From contig CM072811.1 in assembly GCA_037013495.1 (NCBI GenBank), positions 26,600,159 to 26,664,158 of the forward strand: DNA of 64,000 bases, in the 5' to 3' direction. Below, piece by piece: positions 23,598 to 33,599 of this stretch. The stretch's first letter is position 1. Each line of letters opens with the position of its first letter. Position numbers and translations under genes: made by a program. Source of the stretch: Hippophae tibetana. Lineage: Eukaryota > Streptophyta > Magnoliopsida > Rosales > Elaeagnaceae. The notes below the pieces were generated by a model. It worked only from the letters and a program-made list of their open reading frames with translations, did no database searches and had not been told where the DNA came from.

Positions 23598-26500
23598 TGG
23601 ATCCAGAAGATTTATGGATCCAAGCTTGGACAAAAGTCGTTGAAATTGATGAGAAGCCAAGGGCTTGGTGAAGATGTCAGCCAGTTGGTCGAAGCTTCTT
23701 GTATAATGTGTCTGAATCACCTGTGATTGAACTTGTTCACGAACGTAATGACAATCAACTTCAATGTGTTTCGTCCTCTCGTGAAACACTGGGTTTGATG
23801 CTATATGCATAACTGCCTGATTGTCGCAAAATAAGGACATAGGAAGAGTTGTAGGAACACCTAAATCACACAGAAGACCTTTAAGCCATATCAACTCACA
23901 CGCAGTTGAAGCCATTGCACGATATTCTGCTTCGGCACTTGATCTGGCAATGACAGTTTGCTTCTTACTCTTCCATGTGACCAAGTTTCCACCGACAAAT
24001 GTACAGTAGCCAGTGGTGGACTTGCGATCAATTGCATTCCCTGCCCAATCAGCATCACAATACCCCATGATTTGTGTGTTGTCATTCTTCTTCATGATAA
24101 TACCACGACCCACTGATCCTTTTAAGTAGCGTAAGATCCTTTTAACAAGGGTCAAATGCTCAAGTGTTGGGGAGTGCATGAATTGGCTCACAATACTTAC
24201 AGAATATGTGATGTCAGGTCTGGTGATTGTTAGGTAGATCAACTTACCAACCAGTCGTTGGTAATAACTTATATCCCTGAGTGGCGTGCCCTTCAAGCTA
24301 GGTTTGAGCTTGCTGTCAAGAGGGGTAATGGCTGGTTTAGCATCGCTCATGTTAGCTTCCTTAAGCAAATCTAGGACATATTTCCTTTGGTTAAGAAAGA
24401 GTCCCTTGTGCGAGGTTGCCATTTCTATACCAAGAAAGTACTTCAATATCCCAAGGTCTTTAATTGCAAACCTTTGTCTGAGGGACTGTTTGAGGTTGAA
24501 AATCTCGTCAGCATTATCACCTGTAATTATCAGATCATCTACATAAATCAGCACAACCAATTTGCCCATAGCTCCTGTGCGAACAAATAGTGAGGAATCG
24601 GCATTGCTGCTTTTGAAACCAACACTAGTGAGAACTGAGCTTAGCTTGGCATACCAAGCTCGTGGGGACTGTTTCAAACCATAAATGGATTTGTGCAATT
24701 TGCACACTAAATCCAGTTCATTGCTTTGAGGATGCCCAGGTGGCAATTTCATATAGACTTCTTCTTTGAGATCACCATGCAAGAATGCATTCTTCACATC
24801 CATTTGGTACATGGACCACCCCTTGTTTACAGCCACAGACAGTAACACTCTTACTGTGTTCATTTTTGCAACAGGTGCAAATGTTTCTTTGTAATCCACC
24901 TCGAATGTTTGAGTGAATCCCCGAGCCACCAATCTTGCTTTATACCTCTCAATTGATCCATCTGACTTGAATTTGAGCTTATAGATCCATTTGCAACCCA
25001 CAACTTTCTTGCCTTTTGGAAGTTTGGTGATGCTCCATGTGTTGTGTTGATCTAGGGCTTTAAGTTCTTCTTGCATGGCTTCCTTCCACACCTCTTGGTT
25101 GTTGGCCTCATGAAAGTTTTGAGGCTCACTGTAACTCGATATAGTGCTGAGGAATGCGGCATGGGTTGGTGTCACTCTCTTATATGACACATAATTTGAG
25201 ATGGGATGTGTGGGTTTGTAGGTGACAAAGTCTTGAAGTCTTGTGGGAGGTTGCCTAACACGCATTGGATTACGTCGTGGAGCAGAAGGAGTTATCTCAC
25301 ACTCGTTCACATCTTGTACCATATTGTGAGAATCATCTTGATTATCACCATCTTCATGCAGTGTACCATTAAGACGAGACCCTTCATTGTTATTTTCAGT
25401 GAGAGATGCATCAATGTTGACATAGCTGGGATCTTGTTGTTGTGGAGCCTTAAGTTCGATTCTTGGTAATGGAAACACATCCAAGATGTCATCCCCTTGA
25501 CTTGTGATTTCATGTGACTTGCTAAAAAAAGGGTTAGTTTCATAAAATCGAACATCTTTAGACACAATTAATCTCCTAAGTTGGGGATCATAACACTTAT
25601 ATCCCTTTTGTGTAGATGAATAACCAAGAAAAATACATTTAACAGCTCTAGGATCCAATTTATCTCGATGATGAGATTGAATATGTACAAAACAGATGCA
25701 ACCAAAGACTCTAAGGTGTGAAAGGTTAATTTTCCTTCCTTTCATGACCTCTAGAGGAGACTTGAAATCCAAGACTCGACTGGGTAATCTATTGATGATG
25801 TAAGCAGCTGCCATAACCCCTTGGGACCAGAATCTCTTTGGTACATTCATTTGTAGCATTAATGCTCTAGTTTTTTCAAGTAAGTCCCGGTTTTTGCGTT
25901 CAGCTACACCATTTTGTTGAGGTGTGCCAACACAACTTGTTTGATGCATAATGCCATGAATGCTCAAATATTGTTTCATGATATGGGACATGTATTCGGT
26001 GCCATTGTCAGACCTTAAGGTTTGAATTTTAGAAGAAAAGTGATTTTTAACAAGATTATGAAAGTCCTTAAATACTTCCATAACTTCATTTTTAGACTTT
26101 AAAAGATATAACCATGTGACTCGAGAGAAATCATCAACAAAAATCACAAAATACTTATAACCATCAAAAGATTCATTAATTGGTCCCCATACATCTGAAT
26201 GAACTAGTTCAAAACACTTACTAGCCCTAGACAAGGAAGAATTAAAAGGCAATCTAGTGGCCTTAGACAAGTGGCAAGTTTCACATGCAATTTCATCATT
26301 TCCTAAGTTTGGAAATAAAGTTGACAAAATTGGTAGAGAAGGGTGAGCTAAACGTTGATGCCACAATTGATTATCTTGGATAGGATTAAACTTAGCTTGA
26401 AACCCTCTGGGATTGCTCTTGGATATGTAATAGAGACCATCTAAGTAAAACCCTTCACCAATCGTCTTTTTGGTGACACAATCCTGAAAAATGACATTGT

Positions 26501-27923
26501 GAGGAGAAAAAATGGCTAAGCAATTCAAGGTATTTGTGATTTTTCCTACAGACAGAAGTTGGAAAGGAAAGGAAGGTACATATAAAACTACCGACTCGAT
26601 TTCATCTGACATTAATTTTATTTTTTCCTTTCCTAAAACCTTTACATTCTCACCATTTGCAATTGAAACTTGAGAAGGATTTGCTAATTTTTCAAACTTA
26701 TGAGACTTTGACACATGGTTTGTCATATGATCTGTGGCACCTGAATCTACAACCCAAAAATCATGCAACATATTTATTTTAAGAGCAGTTTTAAAGGCTT
26801 TTATGATACCTTGCATGTCCTCTTGTGGTATGAGTTTTGTATCTGCCAAGAAGCCCGCAAACTTGCCTAGCAATGCTGTCGAGTTTCCTTCTTCTATGCT
26901 ATCCACACAGTCAATTCTAGCTCCTCTTGTCTTGCTTTGAAGATACAACATAAACTCATTCATGAGTTCAGCTGGATTCGCTGTGAAGTTCTTGAATGGA
27001 TCAGACCCATTAGAGGTAGAGGCAAAAACATGATTAGCACGGAGTCCAGTACGATTCACTTTCTGTAAACTCTTATCCTTTATAAAATCAGGTTTTAATT
27101 TTGGATGTAGAATCCAACATGTGTCCTTAACATGGCCCGTATGGTTGCAATGTTGACACTTCAAGTTTGGATGCTTCCCTTTGTACTTCCTCTCGTTGGT
27201 TAGATAGGCTCTTGCCTCAGGTGAATTAGCCATTGTATCCTTGTTCATGACTTTCCTTCTTACTTCTTCACGTTGAATTGTCGCACATACATTGGTGAAG
27301 GAAGGAAGTTCTGTATTCATGAGTATATGGCATCGTATATCTTCATATGTTGAATCCAGACTGGACAAAAGTTGAAATATCTTATCTTCTTCTGCTCTCT
27401 TTCGTAGCAGAGCTACATCGGTTGTATGAGGACGATATATTTCCAACTCATTCCACATGCTTTTCATGCTTCCTAAGAGTTGTACAAAAGGCTTGCCATC
27501 TTGTTGCAGATCTGAGATGTCTTTCTTTAATTGAAAAACTCGTGCAGCATTATTTTGACTGCCATACATTTCCTTGACCGTCTCCCATAGTTGGTATGCA
27601 GATTCAGAGTAACTGAATATTTCAGCTAATTTACGTTTCATGGAATTTAGGAGCCATGACATAACGAGCTGATCCTTACTAAGCCAGGATTCATAGGTTG
27701 GTGAGGAAACATCTGGTACTTCGATGCTTCCATTTATGAACCCCAACTTGAACCTTCCACCTAGAGCCAGAGACACTGCTCTTGACCAAGGCAAGTAATT
27801 AAACTCATTCAACAAGATTGAGCTTAATCTTTGATTTGGGTTGACATCCACCTCATGCATATTCATGAAGGAAAGCACTGATGAACTTTCAGCTTCTGAT
27901 CCTAGCGGCTTGTCTTCAGCCAT
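23592..27923 (-). CDS. Copia Gag-Pol polyprotein (1443 aa), complete
   Basis: One continuous frame encodes all copia functions. The start is taken as the ATG at 27921-27923 (MAEDKPLGSEAESSS), because codons further upstream run into the primer-binding site and LTR. The Gag core is residues 1-250, and the zinc knuckle C256-x2-C259-x4-H264-x4-C269 binds RNA. The aspartic protease has DSGA at 393-396. Integrase follows with its HHCC finger (CETCHLSKATRLPF) and DDE core words (HSDVWGP, LRSDNGTEY, QQNGVAERKN). Reverse transcriptase has MDVKNAFLHGDL and the catalytic YVDD. RNase H ends with GYCDADWAG, SSAEAEYRAMA and ADIFTKPL. The order protease-integrase-RT-RNase H defines Ty1/copia. Length and all key residues look normal; no stop or frameshift was found. 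Confidence 0.95.
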   Translation of the reverse strand: MAEDKPLGSEAESSSVLSFMNMHEVDVNPNQRLSSILLNEFNYLPWSRAVSLALGGRFKLGFINGSIEVPDVSSPTYESWLSKDQLVMSWLLNSMKRKLAEIFSYSESAYQLWETVKEMYGSQNNAARVFQLKKDISDLQQDGKPFVQLLGSMKSMWNELEIYRPHTTDVALLRKRAEEDKIFQLLSSLDSTYEDIRCHILMNTELPSFTNVCATIQREEVRRKVMNKDTMANSPEARAYLTNERKYKGKHPNLKCQHCNHTGHVKDTCWILHPKLKPDFIKDKSLQKVNRTGLRANHVFASTSNGSDPFKNFTANPAELMNEFMLYLQSKTRGARIDCVDSIEEGNSTALLGKFAGFLADTKLIPQEDMQGIIKAFKTALKINMLHDFWVVDSGATDHMTNHVSKSHKFEKLANPSQVSIANGENVKVLGKEKIKLMSDEIESVVLYVPSFPFQLLSVGKITNTLNCLAIFSPHNVIFQDCVTKKTIGEGFYLDGLYYISKSNPRGFQAKFNPIQDNQLWHQRLAHPSLPILSTLFPNLGNDEIACETCHLSKATRLPFNSSLSRASKCFELVHSDVWGPINESFDGYKYFVIFVDDFSRVTWLYLLKSKNEVMEVFKDFHNLVKNHFSSKIQTLRSDNGTEYMSHIMKQYLSIHGIMHQTSCVGTPQQNGVAERKNRDLLEKTRALMLQMNVPKRFWSQGVMAAAYIINRLPSRVLDFKSPLEVMKGRKINLSHLRVFGCICFVHIQSHHRDKLDPRAVKCIFLGYSSTQKGYKCYDPQLRRLIVSKDVRFYETNPFFSKSHEITSQGDDILDVFPLPRIELKAPQQQDPSYVNIDASLTENNNEGSRLNGTLHEDGDNQDDSHNMVQDVNECEITPSAPRRNPMRVRQPPTRLQDFVTYKPTHPISNYVSYKRVTPTHAAFLSTISSYSEPQNFHEANNQEVWKEAMQEELKALDQHNTWSITKLPKGKKVVGCKWIYKLKFKSDGSIERYKARLVARGFTQTFEVDYKETFAPVAKMNTVRVLLSVAVNKGWSMYQMDVKNAFLHGDLKEEVYMKLPPGHPQSNELDLVCKLHKSIYGLKQSPRAWYAKLSSVLTSVGFKSSNADSSLFVRTGAMGKLVVLIYVDDLIITGDNADEIFNLKQSLRQRFAIKDLGILKYFLGIEMATSHKGLFLNQRKYVLDLLKEANMSDAKPAITPLDSKLKPSLKGTPLRDISYYQRLVGKLIYLTITRPDITYSVSIVSQFMHSPTLEHLTLVKRILRYLKGSVGRGIIMKKNDNTQIMGYCDADWAGNAIDRKSTTGYCTFVGGNLVTWKSKKQTVIARSSAEAEYRAMASTACELIWLKGLLCDLGVPTTLPMSLFCDNQAVMHIASNPVFHERTKHIEVDCHYVREQVQSQVIQTHYTRSFDQLADIFTKPLASHQFQRLLSKLGSINLLDPA

Positions 27924-27976
27924 TTCAAAGATTGAAGATGCTAAGATAATAATAAAGCAGAAGCAAGTTAATTTTC

Positions 27977-27990
27977 CTGCTCTGATACCA
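27977..27990 (-). promoter_or_regulatory. Primer-binding site for initiator tRNA-Met
   Basis: On the minus strand TGGTATCAGAGCAG directly follows the 5' LTR. TGGTATCAGAGC is complementary to the 3' end of plant tRNA-iMet, the usual copia primer. Confidence 0.9.
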
Positions 27991-28300
27991 TGTAGAAAAA
28001 ACAAGAAATAACTCTACACAAAAGAATTCTCTAGTTTGTATTATTTTCTTCATGTTTTCATTACAATTGTATAGCTATTTATAAGGAAATTTTATTCCTT
28101 CAATTACTCTTTAAATTAAGCATTCCTTGATTTACTCCTTGAATTAAGGATTCCTTGTTTTACTCCTTGAATTAAGGATTCCTTGTTTTACTCCTTGAAT
28201 TAAGGATTCCTTGTTTTACTCCTTGAATTAAGCTCCTTGTTTTATTCCTTGAATTAAGGTCCTTGTGTTTATTCTTTGAATTAAGAACTAATATCCAATA
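27991..28300 (-). repeat. 5' LTR of the intact copia (310 bp)
   Basis: Same length and ends as the 3' LTR, with two substitutions. It carries the element promoter, and the same 28-bp internal repeats lie at about 28110-28235. Confidence 0.95.
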
Positions 28301-28305
28301 CATAA
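28301..28305. repeat. Right target-site duplication (cataa) of the intact copia
   Basis: Identical to 23270-23274. Confidence 0.9.
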
Positions 28306-28497
28306 ACTCCGAATAATTTTACATATTAAAGATATGTATTCTAAGGTTTCAAGAGATGTAAGGTTCCAAAAGTTATTCGATGAAATTTCAGGCCTCAAAT
28401 TTGGCAACTAGTTTAGCCCAGAGTGAATAAGCCTAATGGATGTTGCTTTTTTAGTCGCTGGCCTGACATACTTGTAGCCTTCATTAACATCTCGGGA
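28306..28497 (-). pseudogene. Unidentified coding remnant interrupted by the copia insertion (upstream part)
   Basis: On the minus strand, after an acceptor-like tttgtag at 28498-28504, one frame reads DVNEGYKYVRPATKKATS and then IRLIHSGLN, a TAG, then LPNLRPEISSNNFWNL and TSLETLEYISLICKIIRSL up to the insertion. The same frame continues on the other side of the copia (23269 down to 23137) as CLEDMYLKVFIDEF with no break. An exon of an old minus-strand gene, dead because of the TAG and the insertion, would explain this. The protein family is not recognised. In AT-rich DNA a chance frame is possible. Confidence 0.3.
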
Positions 28498-28512
28498 CCC
28501 TACAAATAAAAA

Positions 28513-28560
28513 ATTAAAGGATAATCACAGAAATCGGCAGTGCTGTGATTATCCTTTAAT
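28513..28560. repeat. Perfect 18-bp inverted repeat with a 12-bp loop
   Basis: ATTAAAGGATAATCACAG at 28513-28530 is exactly complementary to 28543-28560, with loop aaatcggcagtg. On the minus strand it lies just upstream of the acceptor-like site at 28498-28504. Confidence 0.9.
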
Positions 28561-29218
28561 CCCAATAAATCTCCAATGATCTCACCAATACTTCCGCATT
28601 TAATATTACATATTACCTATAAAAACACATAAATTTAATAATCATCCTAAATTACACTAAGATAGATATAAGAGGTTATATATAAATATACATATTAATA
28701 TAACATATTAACTTTGAATAAATGTCGAAACTAGATATAACATATTATATATAAAATTATATTTAAATGTAATTAGTTATATTTGATAATATGGATATAA
28801 TATGTTATCAATAAATATAAAGATAAAAAGATAAATATATATGGGCGAATATGTTACCAACAAATATAAAGATAAATATATATGAACGAATTTAACAGGT
28901 TGTATTGCATATAAAGATATTGATGTAAGTTACCTTAAGTTGTTCGTCGGAGTTCGGAGTTTAGAATTATAGGGAAGGTAAAATATTAAGTACAAAAATA
29001 GATATGAATATAAAAAAAATTTAATTAGTGGATATAACATGTACCAAAACATCAATAATATCTAAAGAGGGATACAAAGAAATCCTTTCGAGTTTAAAAC
29101 AAATGATTTACTCGTATACAACTATAGTGAAAATCACTAAAAATTATCTACAAAATAAAAATTTATAAAAGTGGTTTTTTTTATAAAAAAAAAAAATAAG
29201 AATAAACAAATCAGGAGG

Positions 29219-29476
29219 CATAACCTTAATAACACAACTAACCATGGGCAAACTTGAGTCAACATCCAAGAACCCATCCATCAAGTTACTATGACCACGA
29301 TGATCATGTCTCTTTTCTTCGTCTCTTTCATAGCTTCCCACCAAACCCAAGTCCATTAAAGAAGTCAGAGTCCACTGAAAGATTCCGAAAGTGAAAAATA
29401 GAGCTACCAATTCCAAAGGAATAGGAGGCGTGGGATTAGGCTTGGGAATGGAATTTGGTGGGCAATAGGAGGCCAT
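29219..29476 (-). CDS. Possible first exon of an unidentified membrane protein gene
   Basis: From an ATG at 29474-29476 the minus strand encodes MASYCPPNSIPKPNPTPP, a hydrophobic segment (LVALFFTFGIFQWTLTSL), then a charged HDHRGHSNLMDGFLDVDSS tail, ending MVSCVIK at AAG|GTTATG, a fair splice donor. The DNA upstream (29480-29640) is GC-richer and looks like a 5' UTR. A possible acceptor is at 28498-28504, but joining in phase gives only about 29 more codons (GPEMLMKATSMSGQ...) before a stop, so the gene model is unproven. A single membrane helix is the only feature seen, and no family is recognised. Confidence 0.35.
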
Positions 29477-29834
29477 TCATCGGAGGAGGTGAAGGACGGT
29501 GACGGCAGTGGCTTTCTATGAGGCCAAACACAGTGTCAGAGACTAAGAAACTTACCTTTTACAACCGAAACTGCACCTAAAACATCACTAGTTTCCATCT
29601 CGACCTACAATAAGGGATGGATGGCATCGCGAGAACCAAGAAAAATAAGAGTATAAAAGAGATGAGATAGCGATATAATGATCAGGAATTTCATAGCCTA
29701 ACTTAATGATAAAATATAATAGGGGTAAAATTGTAAATAGGTATGCTCAAGATGTCGTCAGACTTTTGTAAACTATGAATTATTACTCACTTCGATACTT
29801 CGATGCTATTGCGAGAATTTAATTTACGTTAAGT

Positions 29835-31605
29835 TTGTTTTGGAATACAATGTAATCAAAATATAACGGAAAGAAAAACTTGAATGAAATGAACGAAAAA
29901 AAAATAGTTTGTTTGGTTTTAACACCAAAATAAAAAAATAATTTAGTATTATAATGTTTTGTTTATAACTGAAATAAAATAATAAAAATAATATATATTA
30001 TCTTAATATTTTTATATTCAATAAATTTTAAATAATATTATTTAATTATTATTTTTTCGTCAAACAAAAAACATTATTAAAATCATTATTTTTCTAAATA
30101 AGATTTAAGGTTTTGAGATTTTGGATTTTGGATTTAAAGATTTAGGGTTTAGGTTTTTTTGTTTAAGGTTTAAAGTTAAAATTATTATTTTTTAAATAAG
30201 GTTTAGGATTTGAGGATTTTGAATTTGAGATTTAAGGTTTATGGTTATATTTATGGTTTAAGGTTTAGGATTAAAATTATTATTTTTTAAATAGGGTTTT
30301 AGCTTTTGAGATTTTGAATTTGGAATTTGGGGTTTTAGGTTTAGGGTTATATTTGTGGGTTAAAGTTTAGGATTGTATTTGTGGGTTAAGATTTAGGGTT
30401 AAAATTATAATTTTTCTAAATAGGGTTTAGAAGTTTAGGATTTAGGGTTTATGGTTTAAGGTTATATTTGAGGTTGAGGTAAAATTAGAAGAAAAAAAAA
30501 ATTGAGATGAGAATAGAATCATGATTCCTTAAGGGGGAAAAGAATTATAATTTCTTCTCTTTTATGAATCGATTTCATTTCATTCAGTTCAATAAAACAT
30601 AAAATTTGAATGAATCAATTCTGATTTCATTTCATTAAAGTCAATCAAACAAGTACTAATATGTCTTGTACTTTCATAATGATTGTTTCATATCTAACAC
30701 TTTTTTCACTTCATTTAAGTTGACGTTTGATACACATAATGAAATCGAAATGAGAACGTGAATGAAATGAAATGAAAAAGAGTCAATTTTGTTCAGTTTG
30801 ACCATCAGAATCAAAGAATGAATCAATATTACAATGTTAAGTTTACAACTAAAATAGAATAAAAAACACTGTATATTACCTCAATACTTCTATATTTAGT
30901 AAAATTCAAATAATATCATTTAATTATTATTTTTTTCGTCAGACAAAATATATTATTGAAATCATTATTATTTTTAAATAATTATTACTTAAAAATAAAA
31001 TATACTATTAAAATTATTATTTTTCTAAATAGGATTTAGGGTATTGAGGTTTGGGATTTGAGGTTTTGTGTTTTGGAATTTAGGATTTGAAGTTTAGTGT
31101 TTAAGGTTATATTTGTGGGTTAAAGTTTAGGGTTAAAATTATTATTTTTTAAATAGGATTTTAGGATTTAAGATTTAGTGCTTAAGTTTATTTTTATGGG
31201 TTAAGATTTAGGGTTAAAATTATTATTTTTCTAAATAAGGTTTAGGGTTTTGGGATTTGAGGTTTAGAGTTATATTTATGTGTTAAGGTTTAGGATTAAA
31301 ATTATTATTTTTCTAAATAGAGTTTACGGTTTAAAGATTTTTGATTTAAGATTTAGAGTTTAAGATCAAGGACTTTAGGGCTTAAGACTTATGGTTATAT
31401 TTGAGATTGGGATAAAATTAGGAAGAAAAAAAATTGAGATGAAAATGGAATCATGATTCCTTAAAGGGATAAAGAATTATGATTACTTTTCTTTTATGAA
31501 TTGATTACATTACATTCTCATTTTTCAAACCAAACAAACATAAAATTAGAAAGAATCAATTCTAATTCTATTTCATTACATTCCAGTCAACCAAACATAG
31601 GGTTA
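29835..31605. repeat. Two adjacent copies of a ~0.85-kb element with TTTAGGG-like filler
   Basis: Copy A (about 29835-30655) and copy B (about 30720-31605) share the same order. Each has a head with gaatgaaatga words and ttattttttcgtca(a/g)acaaaa, then a long run of degenerate ggtttagggtt, gggattttgg and gggttaaa words, then a tail with gagatga(g/a)aat(a/g)gaatcatgattcctta and gaatcaattctgatttcatttcatt. Head and tail are roughly inverted to each other (head ...gtttg...aatgtaat...; tail ...attacattcca...caaac), as in a MITE or foldback element. The filler resembles the plant telomere repeat TTTAGGG but is too irregular to be telomeric DNA. No ORF was seen. Confidence 0.65.
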
Positions 31606-31841
31606 AATCTAACCCAATAAAATTCATTTCTGAAAATGCATTCAAAAGAACGTAAATTTCAGCAGGTATTGATATATTTATTCGCATTTCATGAACATGT
31701 GTTCCCATATGAACACCTGTTCATTATATGTACCCACATTTTGATAAAATGTATGCTTATTTTGCGGATATGAACATATCAACTGCCAGTAAACATGGAA
31801 CTCATGGTGCTTTGTAACTTAAGCTATGAAATTAAAAATCC

Positions 31842-31985
31842 AATTGTCCGCCTCCTTTGGTATGCTATCACATGTGTCACTAATACACAGCAAACACACG
31901 AGTAGAAGTAGCTCAAAAGGTGGACAAAATTGCATAAAAAGTGTTAACATTTTTTTCCATGTGTTTACAAACTATTGACATCTTT
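31842..31985. repeat. Dispersed ~145-bp repeat, copy 1 (partner in PERK intron 3)
   Basis: The ordered words ggtatg, cacatgtgtcactaatacacagcaaacacacgagtagaagt, aaaattg and ccatgtgttta-caaactattg reappear at 42568-42715. The two copies are clearly diverged. Confidence 0.6.
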
Positions 31986-32486
31986 TGTAATAGAAATGAT
32001 CTATCTATGAAGGCTTTGGCAGCAGATTAATCCCTTGCAAATGCTTCTAATGATAATTGTTTCCGGCTAGAAACTGAGGGAAGCATTGAGAACACCACAA
32101 GAAGAATCATCTAGTGAGATGAAGGGGTCATTTGCAGAAAGCTGACCCAAAAATCCAGAAAACTATTTGAAAATATGAGATTTAAGTATAGAAAGTCCGA
32201 ACATGCACAATCTAAAATGTCCCTTCATGAGGAAAGGAATGAAAGAAAAAGTAAAAAGTCTCACAATCTAAAATTAAGGCAATATACTTGTTCATTTAAA
32301 TATAACCAGCAAGATAATATATGCATAGGTCCAATTGAATCCCTTCAAGAGGAACCCATCAGAATAGTTATTATGGAAACAAAGTCTCTAAAGAGAAGAA
32401 TAGCAGGAGTTCTACTACTTATTATAGGATTACCTAATTAGCGCACCTCAATTGTTAAAGAGTCCAGAATCAAATGAGAGGGCCTA

Positions 32487-33599
32487 CTAGATCTCAACAA
32501 GAGTGTTTACATATGCAACAATTCTTGTATCAGAATCAAACTCATTTAGCAGGCATTGGGTTTCCTTGGTCTTTATGTCATGAGAATATAGTTTGCCTCC
32601 ATTTTGAAATGACAGCACATTTCCACCAGCAAACAGCACAGTGCCTGAAGGTTCAGAAAATGATGAATTTTCACCTAGCACAGAAGGGATGGGTGTGATA
32701 CAATGCTTCTGTTCCCATGTCTTAACTTTGCTGTGCAACTGCATGGTATTAGTGTAAGCATTTGAGAGCACGTTCACAACCAGTGCATGATTCTGAGGTT
32801 TGCTCAAACAAAGCTTTCCATCCAACACTCCCAAGGTCCCAGATATATATCCACAGTAGGTATCGTAATCACCATAAAGGAGTTGTGTTCGCTCCATTGT
32901 CAGATCAAAAAGAATAATTCCACCATCTGTTGCTTGCCAGTAAATAATACCATTCACATAAACACCAGATTTAGACATTATCTTCTTATTGCCAAAGTAA
33001 ATTTCACCAGATACTTTCCAGGACCCATTTGAAGAAGAATAGATCTCAAACTCATATCCATCATCAAAATCAGCAGATGGAAAAGCACAAACTAGCTTAT
33101 AGTCGGCCATAAAGCGGAGTGGAGATGGTTCAAAGATGAGAATAATGGCAGGGTCAGATCCATGTGCAGCATTTGGTTTAGACAACTTCTTCCACCGCTT
33201 GGTAACAGGATTGCAGATGTAGTATGCCTTATATTCACTGCGTCCCTGGCAGCAAAGCAATCCATTAGACGAGGTCCGGATATCAACTGGCTCGGGCAAA
33301 AAATCCAGAGATGGGCTTGAAATGCCGTATGCTAATGGGTCAAGGGAAACAAATGAAGGTGGCTTTTTTTGGAGTTGACAAAAGAATCCAGAGATATCAT
33401 GAAATCTATTTGACTGATTGTGCACAAAGAAGGGATTAGATATCTGAAGTTTCCAGTCCTTGCAGACCACTAAGAATCTGAAAAGCGATTTAGCAGGCAG
33501 AAATGGGAGTGCATGCTCTCTAACTATATCCTTCAGATCCATGTACATTGTTCGGTTTCTGTTTTCAGCAAGATGGTTTCCTCCCCTTCTTCTGTCCAT
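32487..33599 (-). CDS. F-box protein with F-box-associated (kelch-like) domain, 370 aa
   Basis: Plant F-box proteins bind SKP1 and choose substrates for SCF ubiquitin ligases. The start is the ATG at 33597-33599 (MDRRRGGNHLAENRNR). An upstream in-frame codon at 33611 is TTG and is not used. The F-box lies at residues 17-60, with the core LPAKSLFRFLVVCKDWK at 34-50. The rest is the C-terminal propeller-type domain of this class: NGLLCCQGR, YYICNPVTKRWKKLS, ADYKLVCAF, YEFEIYSSSNGSWK, SGVYVNGIIYWQA, LDGKLCLSK and a final DTRIVAYVNTLVEI. Length and layout resemble the At5g49610-type F-box family. The frame is intact and GC-richer than its surroundings. A splice acceptor just upstream (exon 2 begins at 33635) shows a 5'-UTR intron. 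Confidence 0.9.
   Translation of the reverse strand: MDRRRGGNHLAENRNRTMYMDLKDIVREHALPFLPAKSLFRFLVVCKDWKLQISNPFFVHNQSNRFHDISGFFCQLQKKPPSFVSLDPLAYGISSPSLDFLPEPVDIRTSSNGLLCCQGRSEYKAYYICNPVTKRWKKLSKPNAAHGSDPAIILIFEPSPLRFMADYKLVCAFPSADFDDGYEFEIYSSSNGSWKVSGEIYFGNKKIMSKSGVYVNGIIYWQATDGGIILFDLTMERTQLLYGDYDTYCGYISGTLGVLDGKLCLSKPQNHALVVNVLSNAYTNTMQLHSKVKTWEQKHCITPIPSVLGENSSFSEPSGTVLFAGGNVLSFQNGGKLYSHDIKTKETQCLLNEFDSDTRIVAYVNTLVEI

Larger units (their letters stand above)
23275..28300 (-). mobile_element. Intact, young Ty1/copia LTR retrotransposon (5.0 kb)
   Basis: This complete element is flanked by the 5-bp duplication cataa. It has two 310-bp LTRs (23275-23584 and 27991-28300), a primer-binding site next to the right LTR, a polypurine tract next to the left one, and one unbroken Gag-Pol frame. 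It is transcribed on the minus strand, so the right LTR is the 5' LTR. The two LTRs differ at only two positions that I can see (G/A in the aaagarttctctag word and A/C in the ttactmattgaatt word), about 99.4% identity. That points to a recent insertion, and the element may still be competent to move. Confidence 0.95.

Noticed and set aside
27924..28004. Extra 27 codons upstream of the copia Gag start
   Set aside because: They lie in the primer-binding site and LTR and begin on a TTG codon; the ATG at 27923 fits copia Gag proteins.
30100..31400. Interstitial telomere array
   Set aside because: TTTAGGG-like words are frequent but never in regular 7-base register; better described as filler of a repeated element.
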